Source: Triparma columacea
Taxonomy: Eukaryota > Sar > Bolidophyceae > Parmales > Triparmaceae
Direction: 5' to 3'
Length of the DNA: 64,000 nt
NCBI GenBank assembly: GCA_030267965.1
Contig: BRYA01000635.1
Span: 1 to 64,000 of the forward strand
Every line of letters begins with the position of its first letter. Within the stretch, counting starts at the first letter, position 1. The translations under genes were made by a program, and so were the position numbers. Under the pieces are notes generated by a model, which worked only from the letters and a program-made list of their open reading frames with translations, was not told where the DNA came from and did no database searches. Shown here one piece after another: positions 19,511 to 32,500 of the stretch.

Positions 19511-22500
19511 CTAATCCCCGTTCCACTCCCCCAGTCTGTACCCTACGATGGGTGGTGTAGTGTCCGGGTAAACCCAGTGGTGTCTCCCGTTCCTGGCCTT
19601 GATCTCAAGGTTGGCAAAGTCCACGTTCCCGCATTTAACTTGAGCACCCTTGCTGTCGAAGCAGCAGTTCTCGTTCTTCCAGCTCTTGCTCCTACCCTTG
19701 CACGCCGCCTCCTGCGCATCGTTCGCCCAAACGCACACCTCGCAGCTAAGGCAAGCCCTGTTCTGACCCCCCGAGCACTCCGACACCTCGTACTCAGTGT
19801 CCGAGCATGGCGTGCAGGGGGAGCAGACGTTGTCCGCTACGCCTGAGCACGGCTGCGAGGGGTAGAACCCGTGCTTGCAGGGTGTGCACCTCGTGCACTC
19901 CGTGTCCACGAAGGTCCCGCAGCTAGCCGTCTGGAAGTACTGGCCCAGGGAACTGCAGGTGGTGCAGGGGGAGCACACGGCGTCGTCCAGGCTCGTGCAG
20001 GGGGTCTTCACGTACTGACCGTTGGGGCAGGAGCAGACGGGGAAGTCCTCCGTTTTCCGAACAACCGCGACGTTGAGGTTGGAGTTGGCGCCCCTGTCCC
20101 TGACCGCGTTGCTGGATATGGTAACGTACGCGGCGTTGGACACGTCGCCCAGGCCGAGGGCTGAGACTTTAGCCCAAAGGTTGGCGCCGAGGCCCGCCAC
20201 GACCTCCGTGTTGTCCCTCTTGTACCCGCGCGTGGCGTTGGTCATGGTGACGTACTGTCCAGCCGCGTTCTCCAACCGAATGTAATCCCACTGTACAACA
20301 TCTACAGGCTCAGACATGAAGAGGTGCAGGTTCCTGGCCGTCCTGTCCAGCCGGAAGGTGCTGAGGGTGGGGAGGACGTAGTCCAGGATGAGGTTGTAGA
20401 CGCGCATGCTGCGGCCGCCCTTGATGTCGGACTGGAGGACGGCGTCGACGGGGAGGCCGACCATGTCCTTGATGGCCCCCTTCTCGAGGCTCAGCCAGGT
20501 GGTGTTCCTGCTCAGCCCTATGCCCTTGTTCTGGAGGGACGCCATCTCTAGGGAGGTGAGGTCGAGGTAAATCTCGTTGCTGCTGCTCCCGGAGCTGGCA
20601 GTCACAGTGGGGCCGAGGAGATCGAAAACGTTACCGAAACGCTTGACGGCAAAGTTGTGGAGCTTCAGGCCGTTAATGTTAAAGGTCGAGACGTCCACCG
20701 TCTCCGTGAACCTGAGCGTGATTCTATTGACGTTCAAATTCAGGTCGAACTGCCGAAGCTTTGGGGTGGTTTGGTCGGCCACATACTTGGTGCACCTGAA
20801 CGCCCCGGCGGCCTCAATCCCCACGATCCCGTTCCCCCCCATGTCCACCACCCCGTTCCCCGCGATCTTCACGAGCGTGTTGTTCTTCTCCGTGGCCAGG
20901 GCAGTGTAGTCCTTCAGCGCGTTCAGCTCGCTGGAGCTCAGCACCACCACCACGGACTTTGTGTTGTTGACAGTCTGCTGGAGACTGGAACCGAGGGAGA
21001 GGGCGTGCTCGGTGGCGCCGTTCTCCGCCGTGCTGTTGGTGAACGTGAACGCCTCAATCTTCACACTTTGGATAGCCACATACTCGTCGAACTCGAACTT
21101 CGCCGTGCCTGCATCCATGTCCAGCTCGAACTGCAGCAGAGAGGGGGGCGAGGTGTCGGGGACGTAGGTCGTGGGGGGCATGGAGGTGCCGTCGGCTATG
21201 GCCGTCACGTTGTTCCCGCTGGTGTCAGTCACGGTGCCCCCGATGAGCATCAAGAAGAGGGTGAACCTGTTGATGGCAAAACCAGTATCGAGCATGATGG
21301 TCTCGACGAATGTAACGGGAAGGTCGATTATCAAAGAACTAGAACTCTCGAGGCCGTTTGAGGTCGAGGTGACAACGCCGTTGGGGAGAGCAAAAACGGT
21401 GGAGCCAATGTTGGTCATTGTCTTCTGCATAGTAACCAACCGCGGTATGAAGCTGCTCAAGATGACGGGCTCGTCAAAGTTGAGAGTCAGCTGGTCCGTA
21501 TCGAGGTTCATATCGTACGTGAATAGGTTCGGTTTCTTCGTGTCCACCAACACACGGTCGAGTTGCCTGGCACTCGCGGGATTTACAATAGGCACGGCAT
21601 TGGGCACCAACGCAGTGTCGACGAACGTGTCGGCCCTGAACGCGCAGTAGCAGTTTGTAGTATTTGTGCACAGGGCAGGTTTGCTCTTGATGCTGCTCAT
21701 GTCGTTGAAACCGAGGGACATTTTAATCGTCTCGTTATTACCTCCAGTGTAAATAGTGTCTGTGAAGGTGTGGTACACATTGCGCCCGGTTCGGGATCTT
21801 GAGCCCTGCAAGGTGATCTGGTACGCCTTGATTCCGCTGGCGAGCACGGGCTCGTCGAAGTAGAACGTTATCTCATTGAGGCTCAAATCTAGGACAACAT
21901 CGTTCAAAACGGGCACAGCCCCGTCGGGAGTGTAAGAAGCTACGCTGACGGCGGAGCTCTGAGTGTTGGATACCACCGAATTAGCGGTGGCAGCGGTATC
22001 CTTAATAGTCTTGGCCGCCAGCACCACTTTCGACGTCGCGGCAGATACCGCAAGTCCATCGAAAGACTTGAGGTCCAAAATGTCTTGGGCGCCGAGGGTG
22101 ATTTTTACGAATTTAGTGGAAGACAACGCCGCTGTGTCCGTAGAAAGTGCGGAGTCCACCAGCGTGTGACTGCTCCCCCCACTGGTCGCGCTGTGAATGG
22201 TAATGCCAGTGACATCAAAAGTGGACGGGTCAACAGGCTCAGAGAAGATGAAATTGATAATCTCACTGCCCTTCTTCAAGCTGAGAGTAGCGTACTCTAG
22301 CACTGGACCAAGCATGATATGGTCAATGGCCTCAAGCTTGTTCCCGCTGACATCCGCAGCAGCATCTGCAGCTACAGTCAAGTAAGTTTCGGCCCACCCG
22401 TAGCCTTGCAGTGTCGACAATTCACCGGCACTGAGGGTGATATCAAGGGAACTCGATGCCGTGGCGCCAGCGCTCGCTGATGCAAGGCTAAGCGTGGCAG

Positions 22501-25500
22501 TGTCGTCCGCGGACGATGCGCCATCGCTCAAAACTAAGTCGGCAAACACTAGGGAGCCAGGGTCAACTGGCTCATTGAAATGAAGCGTCAACTTCCCGTA
22601 CAGCGGGCTCGCGTTGTCCGAAATCTCAAGGTCAAAAGACTTAAGGACAGGCTTCACGATATCCGGTTCGTACCCAGCCGCCAGTAGAGCCGTGTGGGTG
22701 TATATCTCACTACCAGGATTGGAGTTAAAGTCCTCAAAGGCACCGGCCTTCACTGCAAGGTACGTCGTGCTTAATTGATTGGCGATATTGTTCAGCATAC
22801 TGCTCTTGATGCCGTCCAAATCTGTCCTGAACGTACTCATATCAAGAACGACAGTTTCCTCATTGCTGCTTGAGACTAGCGTGTCGACGGTCAAATTGTA
22901 AAACGCAGGCGGAGCTGTGGCAGTACCCTGCAAGGAGAAATATTCCGGCTTGATGGTGTCTGGATCGATAGGCTCGTCGAATACAATGGTCAGCAGCCCC
23001 AACTGTAAATTAAGAGAGAAGGAGACGACGGAGGGACCAGTGGTATCGGGCGTCAAAGTTGTCACAGCCACGGCGCTCCCGTCCACTATAGGCACAATGG
23101 CATTTGGAGGAAAGCTCATGTCCTTCGCAGATGTGGCTGTAAGAGTCAGGTAAGCCCCTAAGTCCAAGGACCGAACCTTTCCGAGATCATACTGCCCTAA
23201 CGTTACTGTCACCGTAGTCGCCCCGATATGCCCAGCTCCCGTTCGAGTAACGGAAGTTCCGGAGCCACCAAGAGTCACAAAGTTTGTACCAGTTCCCCTC
23301 TCCTCATCAGCCTGGATTGTGATACTACTGACGTTGAAGGTCTTTAAGTTCACAGGTTCGCTAAACCTCATGATGAGGACTCCTGCATTCTTATCGATAT
23401 CATATCCGGTCAGAGTAGGAGGCTCAACATCAGCAGTGTAAGAGGTGACCTGCATGGCGTTTGCAGCAGTGATAGGGACAACGAAGAGAGGCGAACCAAC
23501 AGATGTCGTGTCTTCGTTGTAGGCCAGAGGAGGAGATGTCGTAAGAGTGATGAAAGTATTTTCCGTCTTTGTGGCTAAGTTACCAAGCTCCTTCAAGTTC
23601 TCCACATCGGCGGGATTGAGGAACACCTTGACACTTGTTGAAGCGGGCTGTACATACACAGTCGGCTGAAAAGGTTCCGACGGATGCGTCGTATGGTTCC
23701 AGTCAGTCAGCGTGTAAGGGTGCGCCCCCGCCCTGTCTCCAACGAATGTGATAGCAGAAGCACTCAAGTTCCCTTGGACCTCTTCAGTGAATCTCAGATT
23801 GATGAATCTGTTGTTCATGTTGAGGTCAAAAGACTCCAAAGCAGGTCCCATGAGTACGGCATTGCTCTTGCTAATAGGCACCACTTTGTTGCCACTGAAG
23901 TCTGTGATAACATACTCCGAGCAGCTCATGTACGAGGTGAGCTGTCCCAATCCAACACCGACCAGCCTCATGTGTTGGAAATCCTGCCCTAAAGACAGTG
24001 TGATCTTGGTTTCGATGCTTTCAGTATTAGTTACGGAAGTTGTAGAGGTTAGCTCGTAAGAGTTTGTCTGATCAACGTCAGACAACAAGATGGCAGAGCT
24101 GTTGAAGGTCGAAATCTTGACGGCTTCGCTAAATCTAATTATTATCTTCCCGCTGGTCCTTAATTGGAACGACTGGATGACAGGCCTAGTCGTATCTGCT
24201 GTATACGTCGATACGAGCTGCGAATTTCCGTCTCGGAGCGCTATGATGGGATTGGCCGCCATGTCGCTCACGAAGCCCGATGTTATAACTGCATATGTGT
24301 CGGACGCTTGTGTTGCCAACCCCGTCAAAATTTTGATGTTGTTGAGGTCGTCCGATGAGATGCTTATCCCTAATGACCTTCTGCCTATTGTGTCTGAGCC
24401 CGTCCTCTTCGACGTCTGGAGACTGAACTTTTGAGCATTAGTTCCAGTGAAAAGGGCATACTGCAGTGTCAACTTGGTGGGATCAAGGGTTAAGGGGTCC
24501 ACCATCTCGTCGAAAGTAAAGGTCATAAGTCCGGCATCGACATCAAGGGTGTAATTCAAAAGGTTGGGGCTAACCGAGTCGACAATGTAGGTGGAGACTT
24601 GCATCGCCGAGGAGGAGGGGATCGCAACGAAGGTGTTGTTGTTTGGAGAAATGTCCTTGGTCAGGGAGGTTTCCACGGAGAGGAAGGTCGTCGAAGCATC
24701 GACTGCAAGGGTCCTGACAGCCTTTATGGCGTCTAAATCGCTGTCTCCCAAAAGAAGCTTCACCACACTGACAGCAGGAATATATTTGCTTCCTGCGAGG
24801 TCTAGCGTCTCCTGAGAGATGACCGTATCTGCCGTAAGAGTGAAAGTCGCAGTGGAGGATGAAGCAGCATTTTGGATTGTAATCGCCGAGATAGAGAACG
24901 TGCTGTCTACCCATATGGCCTCAGAAAATTCGAGGGTTAGAATCTTGGTGTCGAAATTGAGGCCGAAGCTCTGCAGAGTGGGCATCGTGTTGTCCGATGT
25001 GTAAGACGAGACAGCGAGGGCGCTTGAGGAAGATATCGGCACAAGCTTGTTATAATTACTCGACAAGTCAATGACGGCCTCCTTTGTAATGGAGAGGAAG
25101 GTGTCAGAGGCGTCAGTGGCCATCTGCCTCAGGTATTGGATCTCGTCGAAATCTTGGTCGAGACCGCCGTTATTTTCAATGTTTATCACAATCTGCATTC
25201 CATCGACAGAAGAGGTGGAGGATGCAGACGTAAGGGTGTAAGATTGGACGCCGGCCGAGGTTCCATCGGAAGCTCCGTGCAGCGTGACCTTGGTGGAGAT
25301 GAACGAGGAGGCAGCGACTGGCTCATTGAAGTTGATGGTGAGTGTCGCCGCATCCATGTCGAGCGAAAAGTCGACAACCTCGACGTCAGTAACATCGTCC
25401 GCGTATGCAACTGCCTGAACAGCAGCACCATCGGCAATGCCGAGAAGGTCATTGGGTCCAATAAAGTCTCCCTCAACAACGTCCTTGATTGCGCCTTTAG

Positions 25501-28500
25501 TGAACCTGATGTAGGCATTCGACAATTTGGAGTAGAAGCTAGGGATCACCTTAATGGCGTTCATGTCAGCCTCTGTCATGTAAGCCTTCACGGTGTAGTT
25601 ATTATGGGACATAGAAGTTGATGTCATTCCAGTCAGCGTGTACGACACGGAGGCCTTGGCGGCGTCCTGAAGGATGATCTTCGTCGGGTCAAGAGTCCAT
25701 TCCTGCACGGGCTCGGAAAACCTCATCTGCAGCAACCCCGTATCCAAGTTGACTTCGAACATGAAGAAAGTCGGCCCGATTTGGAGGGCACTTCCGTCAG
25801 ATAACGAAACGATAGTGTTCGGAGTAGCCGCAGTGTCCTTGATGAGGCCATTCGTATACCTTATAAACGTGTTGGAAGCAGCGTTGAAGAAAGTCCCGGC
25901 ACTTGCAAAGTTCGTTTTATCCGTCGCGCCAAAGCCGACTTGGATGGTTATGCCGTTCGAGCTAACTGTTGCTGCATCCACAAGGGTCATCTCCAGCGAA
26001 GCGAAACTCAAGTCTTGGATGGTGAGGGCCGTCGGGTCAAATGTCGAAGCCAGGACAGGCTCGTCAAAGTGGAATGTGAAGTTTCTCTTCACAGGATCGA
26101 AGTCGAACGAGAGCAATTTCGGTTGGGTGGTATCTGGTGTGTGAATGTATGCCTTCGTAAAGGCGGGGTCAGGCCTGAGAGCGTTGCCGGGAGGCCCAGC
26201 CATGTCATTGACGACGACAGAAGTTGTTCCCAGGTAGGTGGTGTCTGCAGAGATGTATCCCGTTGACACCATCTTGAGCGAGTTTATGTCATCGTAAGAC
26301 AATCTACAATTCTGCGTCAACCCGTTGGCCGAACTTGTGACGGACTCCTTAGAGAGTCTGACGTAGGTTGTGTTTACGTCGTTATCGGCATCGCTCATGA
26401 GGGTAATACCAGTAGCATTGAAAGTGGAGGCCCTCACGGGCTCATCAAAGGTGATGGAGAGGACGCCAGTGTCCATGTTCAGCGAGAAGATGGAAACGAG
26501 AGGCGAGGTAATATCAGGTTTCCAAGTAGTTGCCTGCATGGCACCCGACAAGGGCAACTCATTGAGCCCATTCTGCGAAAGGACGCCGGTTGACTCGTCA
26601 TAGTCGGCGATGTCCATCACCATGTCGAGGTCTGCGCCTAAGTAGGACGAGGAAATACCAGAGTAGAAACCGTCGATCACCTTGATTGCGTTCATGTCAT
26701 CAACCCCGACATTCACACGAATGACGAGACTGTCTGTGTCTACTACCTGGCTTGACGCGGTGCTGAGGCGATATTCTGAGGAGGCAGACTCCCCAACGAC
26801 AGAGCATTGTCCAAACGCGTTACAAATGACCTTCTTCTGTTGATTCTGGAAAATGACTGACGACACATTCAAGGTGGATGCATCACACGGTTCGCTGAAG
26901 GTCAAGTTTAGAGCTCCTGAGTTCATGTTCATGGTGTAGCTCACGAGGGTGGGGCGTGCCTTGTCCGAGATGAAGGCCACTGGACTGGAAGCTTGTCCAT
27001 CGGTGACTTGGGCCAGATTGTTGGATGGGATGATCATATCCTGGATAGCATTGAGAGAATTGAAGTCGGCGTAGGTGAGGAAAGTCGTGGCGGTGGAGAG
27101 TGCCATGTTAGGCTGGAGCTTGAGAGCATTGAAATCGACATCGCAAAGGTCGATGGAGATTGTCAGGCCGTTTTGGGACTGAGAAGTTGACCCCGAGGTC
27201 AGAGCGACCTTATTGCCCCCATTCACGCTGACATCGACGTTGTCCTGGAGGGTAAGGTAGGTTACCAGAAGCGTATTGGCCCTGACTGGCTCGTCGAAAG
27301 TCAAGTTGAATTTCCTCGCGTTCATATCGAGGACGTAAGAGACGAGAGATGGTGAGGTAGTGTCAGGGGTGAACTGGTAGACATTCATTGCGTTTACATC
27401 GTCCACGAGCGGATAGATATCCAAATGCGGCGATACTGACATGTCCCTTGTGAAGGACGCCTTGAAGGTGACGTAAGTCTTGGCATCAGAGGAGGCCACC
27501 GCCATATCCAAGAGCTGGGAGAGGGTAGGAGGGGTTAGAAGAGAAACAATAGTCTTTGAAACAATAGTCTTTGGGCACGAAATAAAGCGATATTCTCACC
27601 TTTATCGCATCCACGTCGGCCTTTCCCAGGTTCACCCTGACGATCCAGTTGGGGTCGGTGGATGGCTTGGTAGAGGCTGTCGTAAGGTTGTAGTGGGTGG
27701 CACTCGACCTATCCGCGGCCTCCTGTATCGTGATTCCTTCGACAGCCATCTGGAAAGCATTGATGGTCTCGGTAAAGTAGAAGGTCATGACCTCGGCGTT
27801 CATGTCGAGGTCATAATGATCAAGATAAGGGATGGTGGTGTCAGGGACATAGGCAGTTGGGTTCTTGCCCTCATAAATAGACACAAACGCGAGGCTGTTG
27901 GCGTTCCCGGCAATGTCATTAATGCAGGCCGCAGACATGGAGAGGTAAAGGAGGTTGTGCTGCGGGAGGAGTGAGGGAGGAGAGGGGAAGAAGAGAGAAG
28001 GGTTGGGTTGAGTTGGGGGACCAGCTTGGTTGTAGTAGAGACACCGTTTGACCTCTCGTCCATTCTCACCTGAGTTCCGAGCGGATACAAAGCCTTCACT
28101 CTATTGAGGTTGTACGTCCCGATGTTAAAGGAAATTTGTACTCCACTACCAGAAAGCCTGGTGATGTTCTTATTAGTTAGAGCTATTGTATTGGCCGAGG
28201 TGTCAATACCGAGATTCTGAGCCGCTTGGAAGTTGACGGACTCGGCATTAAATGTGGTGATGTTTACGGGCTCCCCAAATGTCATGGTCATGACTCCAGT
28301 GTCCATGTCCATCGTCCACGAACGGAACATGGGGCTGAGCTCGTCGGCGGTGTAGGTCCCAACGGGGTGCGCCGAACCATCAGCTATTTGGGCAGCCCAC
28401 TCCTTCGTCGTCGACTTCGTGGCATTCACTCCCATGACGAGATAGGTGTCCGAAGTCGACTTACATAATGACGGTTCTAGCTGGAGATCCGCGTAGTCGT

Positions 28501-28966
28501 CCGCCGTCAGGGTGACGTAAAGAGACGTCGCATTATACACCTTCGTGTAACGGTTCGCCGAGATGACCTTCCTGACAGCACCAGCGGTCACGTCACAGTC
28601 CCCATTGGCCCTGGTCTGAGAACCTGTGCAGGTGTAGTAGGACACCGTGTTCTGCAGGGTCAGCTTGGTGGCATCAAATGACGTGGACATCATCGTCTCA
28701 GTAAAATCTATTGTTATCATCCCATAGTGCATATTCATGGACCACTGCTCGGCAGGGGGCGGTTGAGGGGCATTGGTGGAGGGGTTGGGGGGGGCAGGGG
28801 GGAGGGGATGTTAGAAGAAGGGAAGGGTTGGGGACAGGAGGTGGAGGAGGAGAGGCGGAAGGCGACTTCGAATACTCACCGAGGACACACTTGGGACAGC
28901 ATTCAAACATAAGGGCCCGAGGAGAAGGAGGAGGACAAAGAGGAGGATGGAAGCTGAGGAATACAT
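19511..28966 (-). CDS. Giant secreted protein, 22 SWM-like repeats and cysteine-rich tail, 3041 aa
   Basis: Exons in transcript order: 28966-28880, 28744-28070, 27959-27600, 27514-19511 (9126 nt, all joins in phase 0). Exon 1 is a signal peptide (MYSSASILLFVLLLLLGPL). Then come 22 repeats of about 95-120 aa. Each has an opening PxLxSFxLxMDxGxLxLxF, the hallmark (F)(D/S/N)EPV, STFxxxxITLQ, a later LxxxDxNAIK and an acidic-hydrophobic strand before DTTxP. This pattern resembles the SWM repeat (Pfam SWM_repeat, from the cyanobacterial surface protein SwmB) and other bacterial beta-sandwich adhesin repeats. The last 200 aa hold four Cys-rich TNFR/EGF-like modules (CSCPNGQYVKTPC; CTPCKHGFYPSQPC; CTPCSDTEYEVSEC), then a Gly/Asp end. 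I see no C-terminal membrane helix, so it is probably secreted or in the cell covering. Function is inferred: adhesion, scale or wall. Confidence 0.88.
27545..27572 (-). repeat. 14-bp tandem duplication within a giant-gene intron
   Basis: ACAATAGTCTTTGA followed by ACAATAGTCTTTGG in the third intron (27515-27599). Small, simple and intronic. Confidence 0.8.
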
Positions 28967-29501
28967 CCTTCGCCGGGGGAGGGGGAGGGAAGATCGTCCG
29001 GGGCCCGCGAGTGAGTAGGTAATAGGGCCGGACAAGGGGGAGGCTGTTGTAGGTGCCAAAGGAAAGGAGAAAAATAAATGTGCCGGTGGGGGGTGCCGAA
29101 GGAAAGCTGGAAGAGGTGGTTTGGAATGGGGATTTTGTTGGGTCTTAGAGATCAAGCACGGTTTGATTTTTTAGGCCCGAGATGCTATGATTTCACGCGA
29201 AAGAATAAATACGCGGCTCGGCTTTGTCTCCCTTCGTGGGCCAACTTGTGCATCTTGAAATCAAACTTAATTAAAATTTTAACGGTATACCATGATCCCC
29301 CGGCCAGCCACTAAGCTCGGAATTCCCATGCACGTTGGTAATGGTGAATTTCTTGTCGTAATTATGGAGCACCCCAACCCCAACCCTTTCCCACCTCTTT
29401 CTTTTCCTCTTCCTTCACAATTTTCCCCCCTCTCCTAAATCCCACCGAGACTCAAAAAAATTGGATTTTGGATTTGTCCATTATCCTGACATAACGGAGG
29501 A
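28967..29501. promoter_or_regulatory. Divergent promoter region, giant gene / Claspin-like gene
   Basis: The 535-bp spacer lies between two head-to-head ATGs. It is GC rich near the giant gene (GGGGGAGGGGGAGG type, in its leader) and AT rich in the middle (29160-29290). It is pyrimidine rich just upstream of the ATG at 29502. I found no coding potential. Confidence 0.45.
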
Positions 29502-32500
29502 ATGACGTTCAACAAGAGGAAACCTCGCAAGGGATATGGGGAGGCAAGTAGAGCTTCTGCTGCTCTACCTGTCCATAAGTCTCTCAAAACCCCAACCCCC
29601 TCGCTCTCTGCTTCGGAGCTTGCTGCCCAAAAAAATGCTTCTGCATTCGATGATGTCTCCTCTGATGAAAGTGACGACGAGAATATACCTAAAGTAACGA
29701 ACACATCGAGTAGTTCAACCGATAGTGACAAGTTTCAGCTTACAACTACTCTGGAGCTCGATGGCGGGAGCAGTGATGAGGAGTTGGGTAGAGATGATGA
29801 CAGCATTGGAGATGATGGGGAATTTAGGACGAAGAGAAGCACCAAGAAGAAGAAGAAGAAATGGGGCGACCTCGACGAAGACGACTTAGATGCAGAGATT
29901 GTTGCTGTGGGCGGGAGGGGGAGGCTCAAGGCGAGTGCCATGGAGTACATCCCTGCCCCGCTGAGGCAGAGCAAGGCACCCACGCCAGCCACTACCCCGC
30001 GCTTCGCCACTCCTGCCCTCCCGTCTGTATCTAAGGCCTCCAGGGTCTCTACACCAAAGTCTCTTGCCAAGTCCTCCACCCCGACCGCTGCTACCACTGC
30101 CGCCTCATCCTCCGCATCCTCTGGTCCTGCCACCCCCTCGACGCCCCCTGCCAAGAAGTCTAGGATTCGATCCATCCCGCTTGGCGGCAACAGCGACGAT
30201 GACAAGAAGGACTATCTGCTCGCCAACACAGACGCTATTTTCACCACAATCCCCGAAGACCAGTACGAAGACGTTTCGTTGAAGAAGTTCCTCGTCATGT
30301 TCAAGGAATTCACTGCTTACGATGCCTCTCTGGACAGAGAGGAGAAGAAGATCATCAAGAACAGGATCATGGCTCTGATCTCCAAGACTGCTAAGCCCGA
30401 GCATCATTTGAAGTTTGGCTTCACTTTGCAAGCGCCCACTACAGAGGCCCCTGGGTCCGCCATCAAGGCCTCCGAAATCGCCTCGGACGCCATGGACGTC
30501 GAGGAGGCCGAAGTCCCATCAGCTGACAATGCTGAGGTTCCAGCAGCCGACGTTGCAAAGGTCCCTTCCCCTGCCGCCGCTGCCGCCACCCCTACTTCCG
30601 CGTCCCCCCTCAGGGTCCCCACGCCCCCCTCGAAGGCCCCCACTCCACCCTTAGACTCCCTCTCCACGCTTGTGCTTCCGTTCACCAAGCCCGTTGACGA
30701 TAAGGCCGCTCGTAAGCAAAAGAAGAGAGAGGAAAAAATGAAGAAGAAAGAAGAGAAACGCAAAAAGAAACTCGAGAAAAAGGCCGCCAAGAAGGCCGCC
30801 AAGCAAGGTGAGAAGTCAAGTCTTTGGTTGCCCACCCCCCTGTTTCCGCCATCCTTACCCCACCCAACTTCCCCCTTTCCTTCGCAGCCGCCGCCGCAAT
30901 CGCAGCAGCCGACTCCGACAAGGGGTCGGAGAGCTCTGACTTTGATGGAGACGCCGAGGAGTCGGACCCGGAGGATGCCCCTGCCACCACGTCTCCCTCC
31001 TCGTCCCCGCGCCAACCTCGTTCCAACCACAAGGCTTCGGAAAAAATGCAGAGGAGGGCCACTCTCGCCGAGGCGCGCAAGAAGTACCTTTCTAAGACCG
31101 AAAGGCAGAAGCAAGCGGCCGCACAAGCCGTGCTCGACGAGGAGATGCCTCCTGACGAATTTACGGAAGAGGAGAAGGCCAAAATGGAGGAAATCCAGGC
31201 CATGTTCGACACTAACACGGACGAGAGGCTCGACGTTAAGGAGGAGGATCACCGCATACTCATCGAAAAGTTGAAGAAGAAGCACGCGCCCGTCAAGCAG
31301 AAGCTCTACGAGGAGGCCTCGAGGGAGCTCCAGCAGCTCAAGGACGAGGCCCGCCGCAGGAGGGACATGGAGAAGGCCAAGCTGGAGGCTGCTTCCAAGC
31401 CCAAGCCCCAGACCGATGTTCCAGTTCTTGGACGCGCATTCAACTCAAACAACGACGTTGATCTCTCATCGGACAGTGACTTTGAGTTCGAGTCTGAAGG
31501 TAAGCGGGAGTGGGAGGAACTTTTTGCAGGACCGGAATGTGCGTCGGAAGGTGTTGTATTGAGAATGAGCGATCCATGCTTACCCTCCCCCTCCTCACCC
31601 CTGCACACACTCTCCTCTCAGACGCCCCACCATCCCTTGACCCCACATTCTCGAGTTCCACGGCGAAGGCCCCGCGCCTTTCGCTCACCACGCAGGCGAA
31701 AACTCTCCCGGTCGCTTCCCGCAAGGTGATGGGCCACACGAGCAAGAGGAACAAGATCAAGGAGCTCCTGAGGGTTAAGACCAGGGCAAAGGGTAACGCT
31801 TGGCTCGCCAACGAGCTCGAGTACACCAGCGTTGACGACCACATTAACGACTGCAAGATCGTCGAGGTCAGAAGGAGGGAGAAGTTTAGGAGGGACGAAC
31901 TCAAGGAGGAGATTGAGGCCGCGAGGATTGCGAAGTTGCGTGCCGAGGGTAAGGAAATTGACGACGAGAGAGGGAGCGAAAAGGAGGAGATGGACGAGGA
32001 GGAAATGATGATGATGAAGAAGGACGAAGAAGAGAACGAGGAGGAGGAAGAAGAGGAGGAAGAGGAGGAGGTCGTCGAGGATATTGCCACGCAGATGGAG
32101 CTAGAGTTCGAGCAGGAGGCCGCCGACGACACCGCTCCTCTGGTTCAGAAGGAGACGAAGACGACTCCACTAGAGAAAGTTATGGGACCTGTCAAGGCAA
32201 CGAGTGCCGAGCCTGTCGAGATGACCGAGCCTACGACCGAACCCGCGGTCGGCGCGGTCGAGGATGCTATGGATGTGGACGGGACTGAGGCCGAGACGAC
32301 CGGGCCCTCGACTGTAGCTGCCAAGGCTGCCACTGAGGCCGCGGCTGTCGGGGAGGACGCTGTTGAGCAGTCCACCGCCGACAAGGCTTCCGACGACGCC
32401 GACGCCGATGACGAGGAGGAGGAATTTGACGCCGACGCTGCCGAAGAAGACGCCCCTAAGAAGGACCGCGCAGCTGCCTACAAGGCTATGTTGCTCAGGG

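Noticed and set aside
19378..19560. Plus-strand frames through 19.37-19.85 kb as genes
   Set aside because: They are opposite-strand shadows of the giant gene's end and its decayed copy, which has the better minus-strand reading and family repeats.
19430..19846. CRISPR-like repetition in the giant gene
   Set aside because: Repeats are 100-aa coding units with divergence, not short direct repeats with unique spacers; the DNA is eukaryotic.
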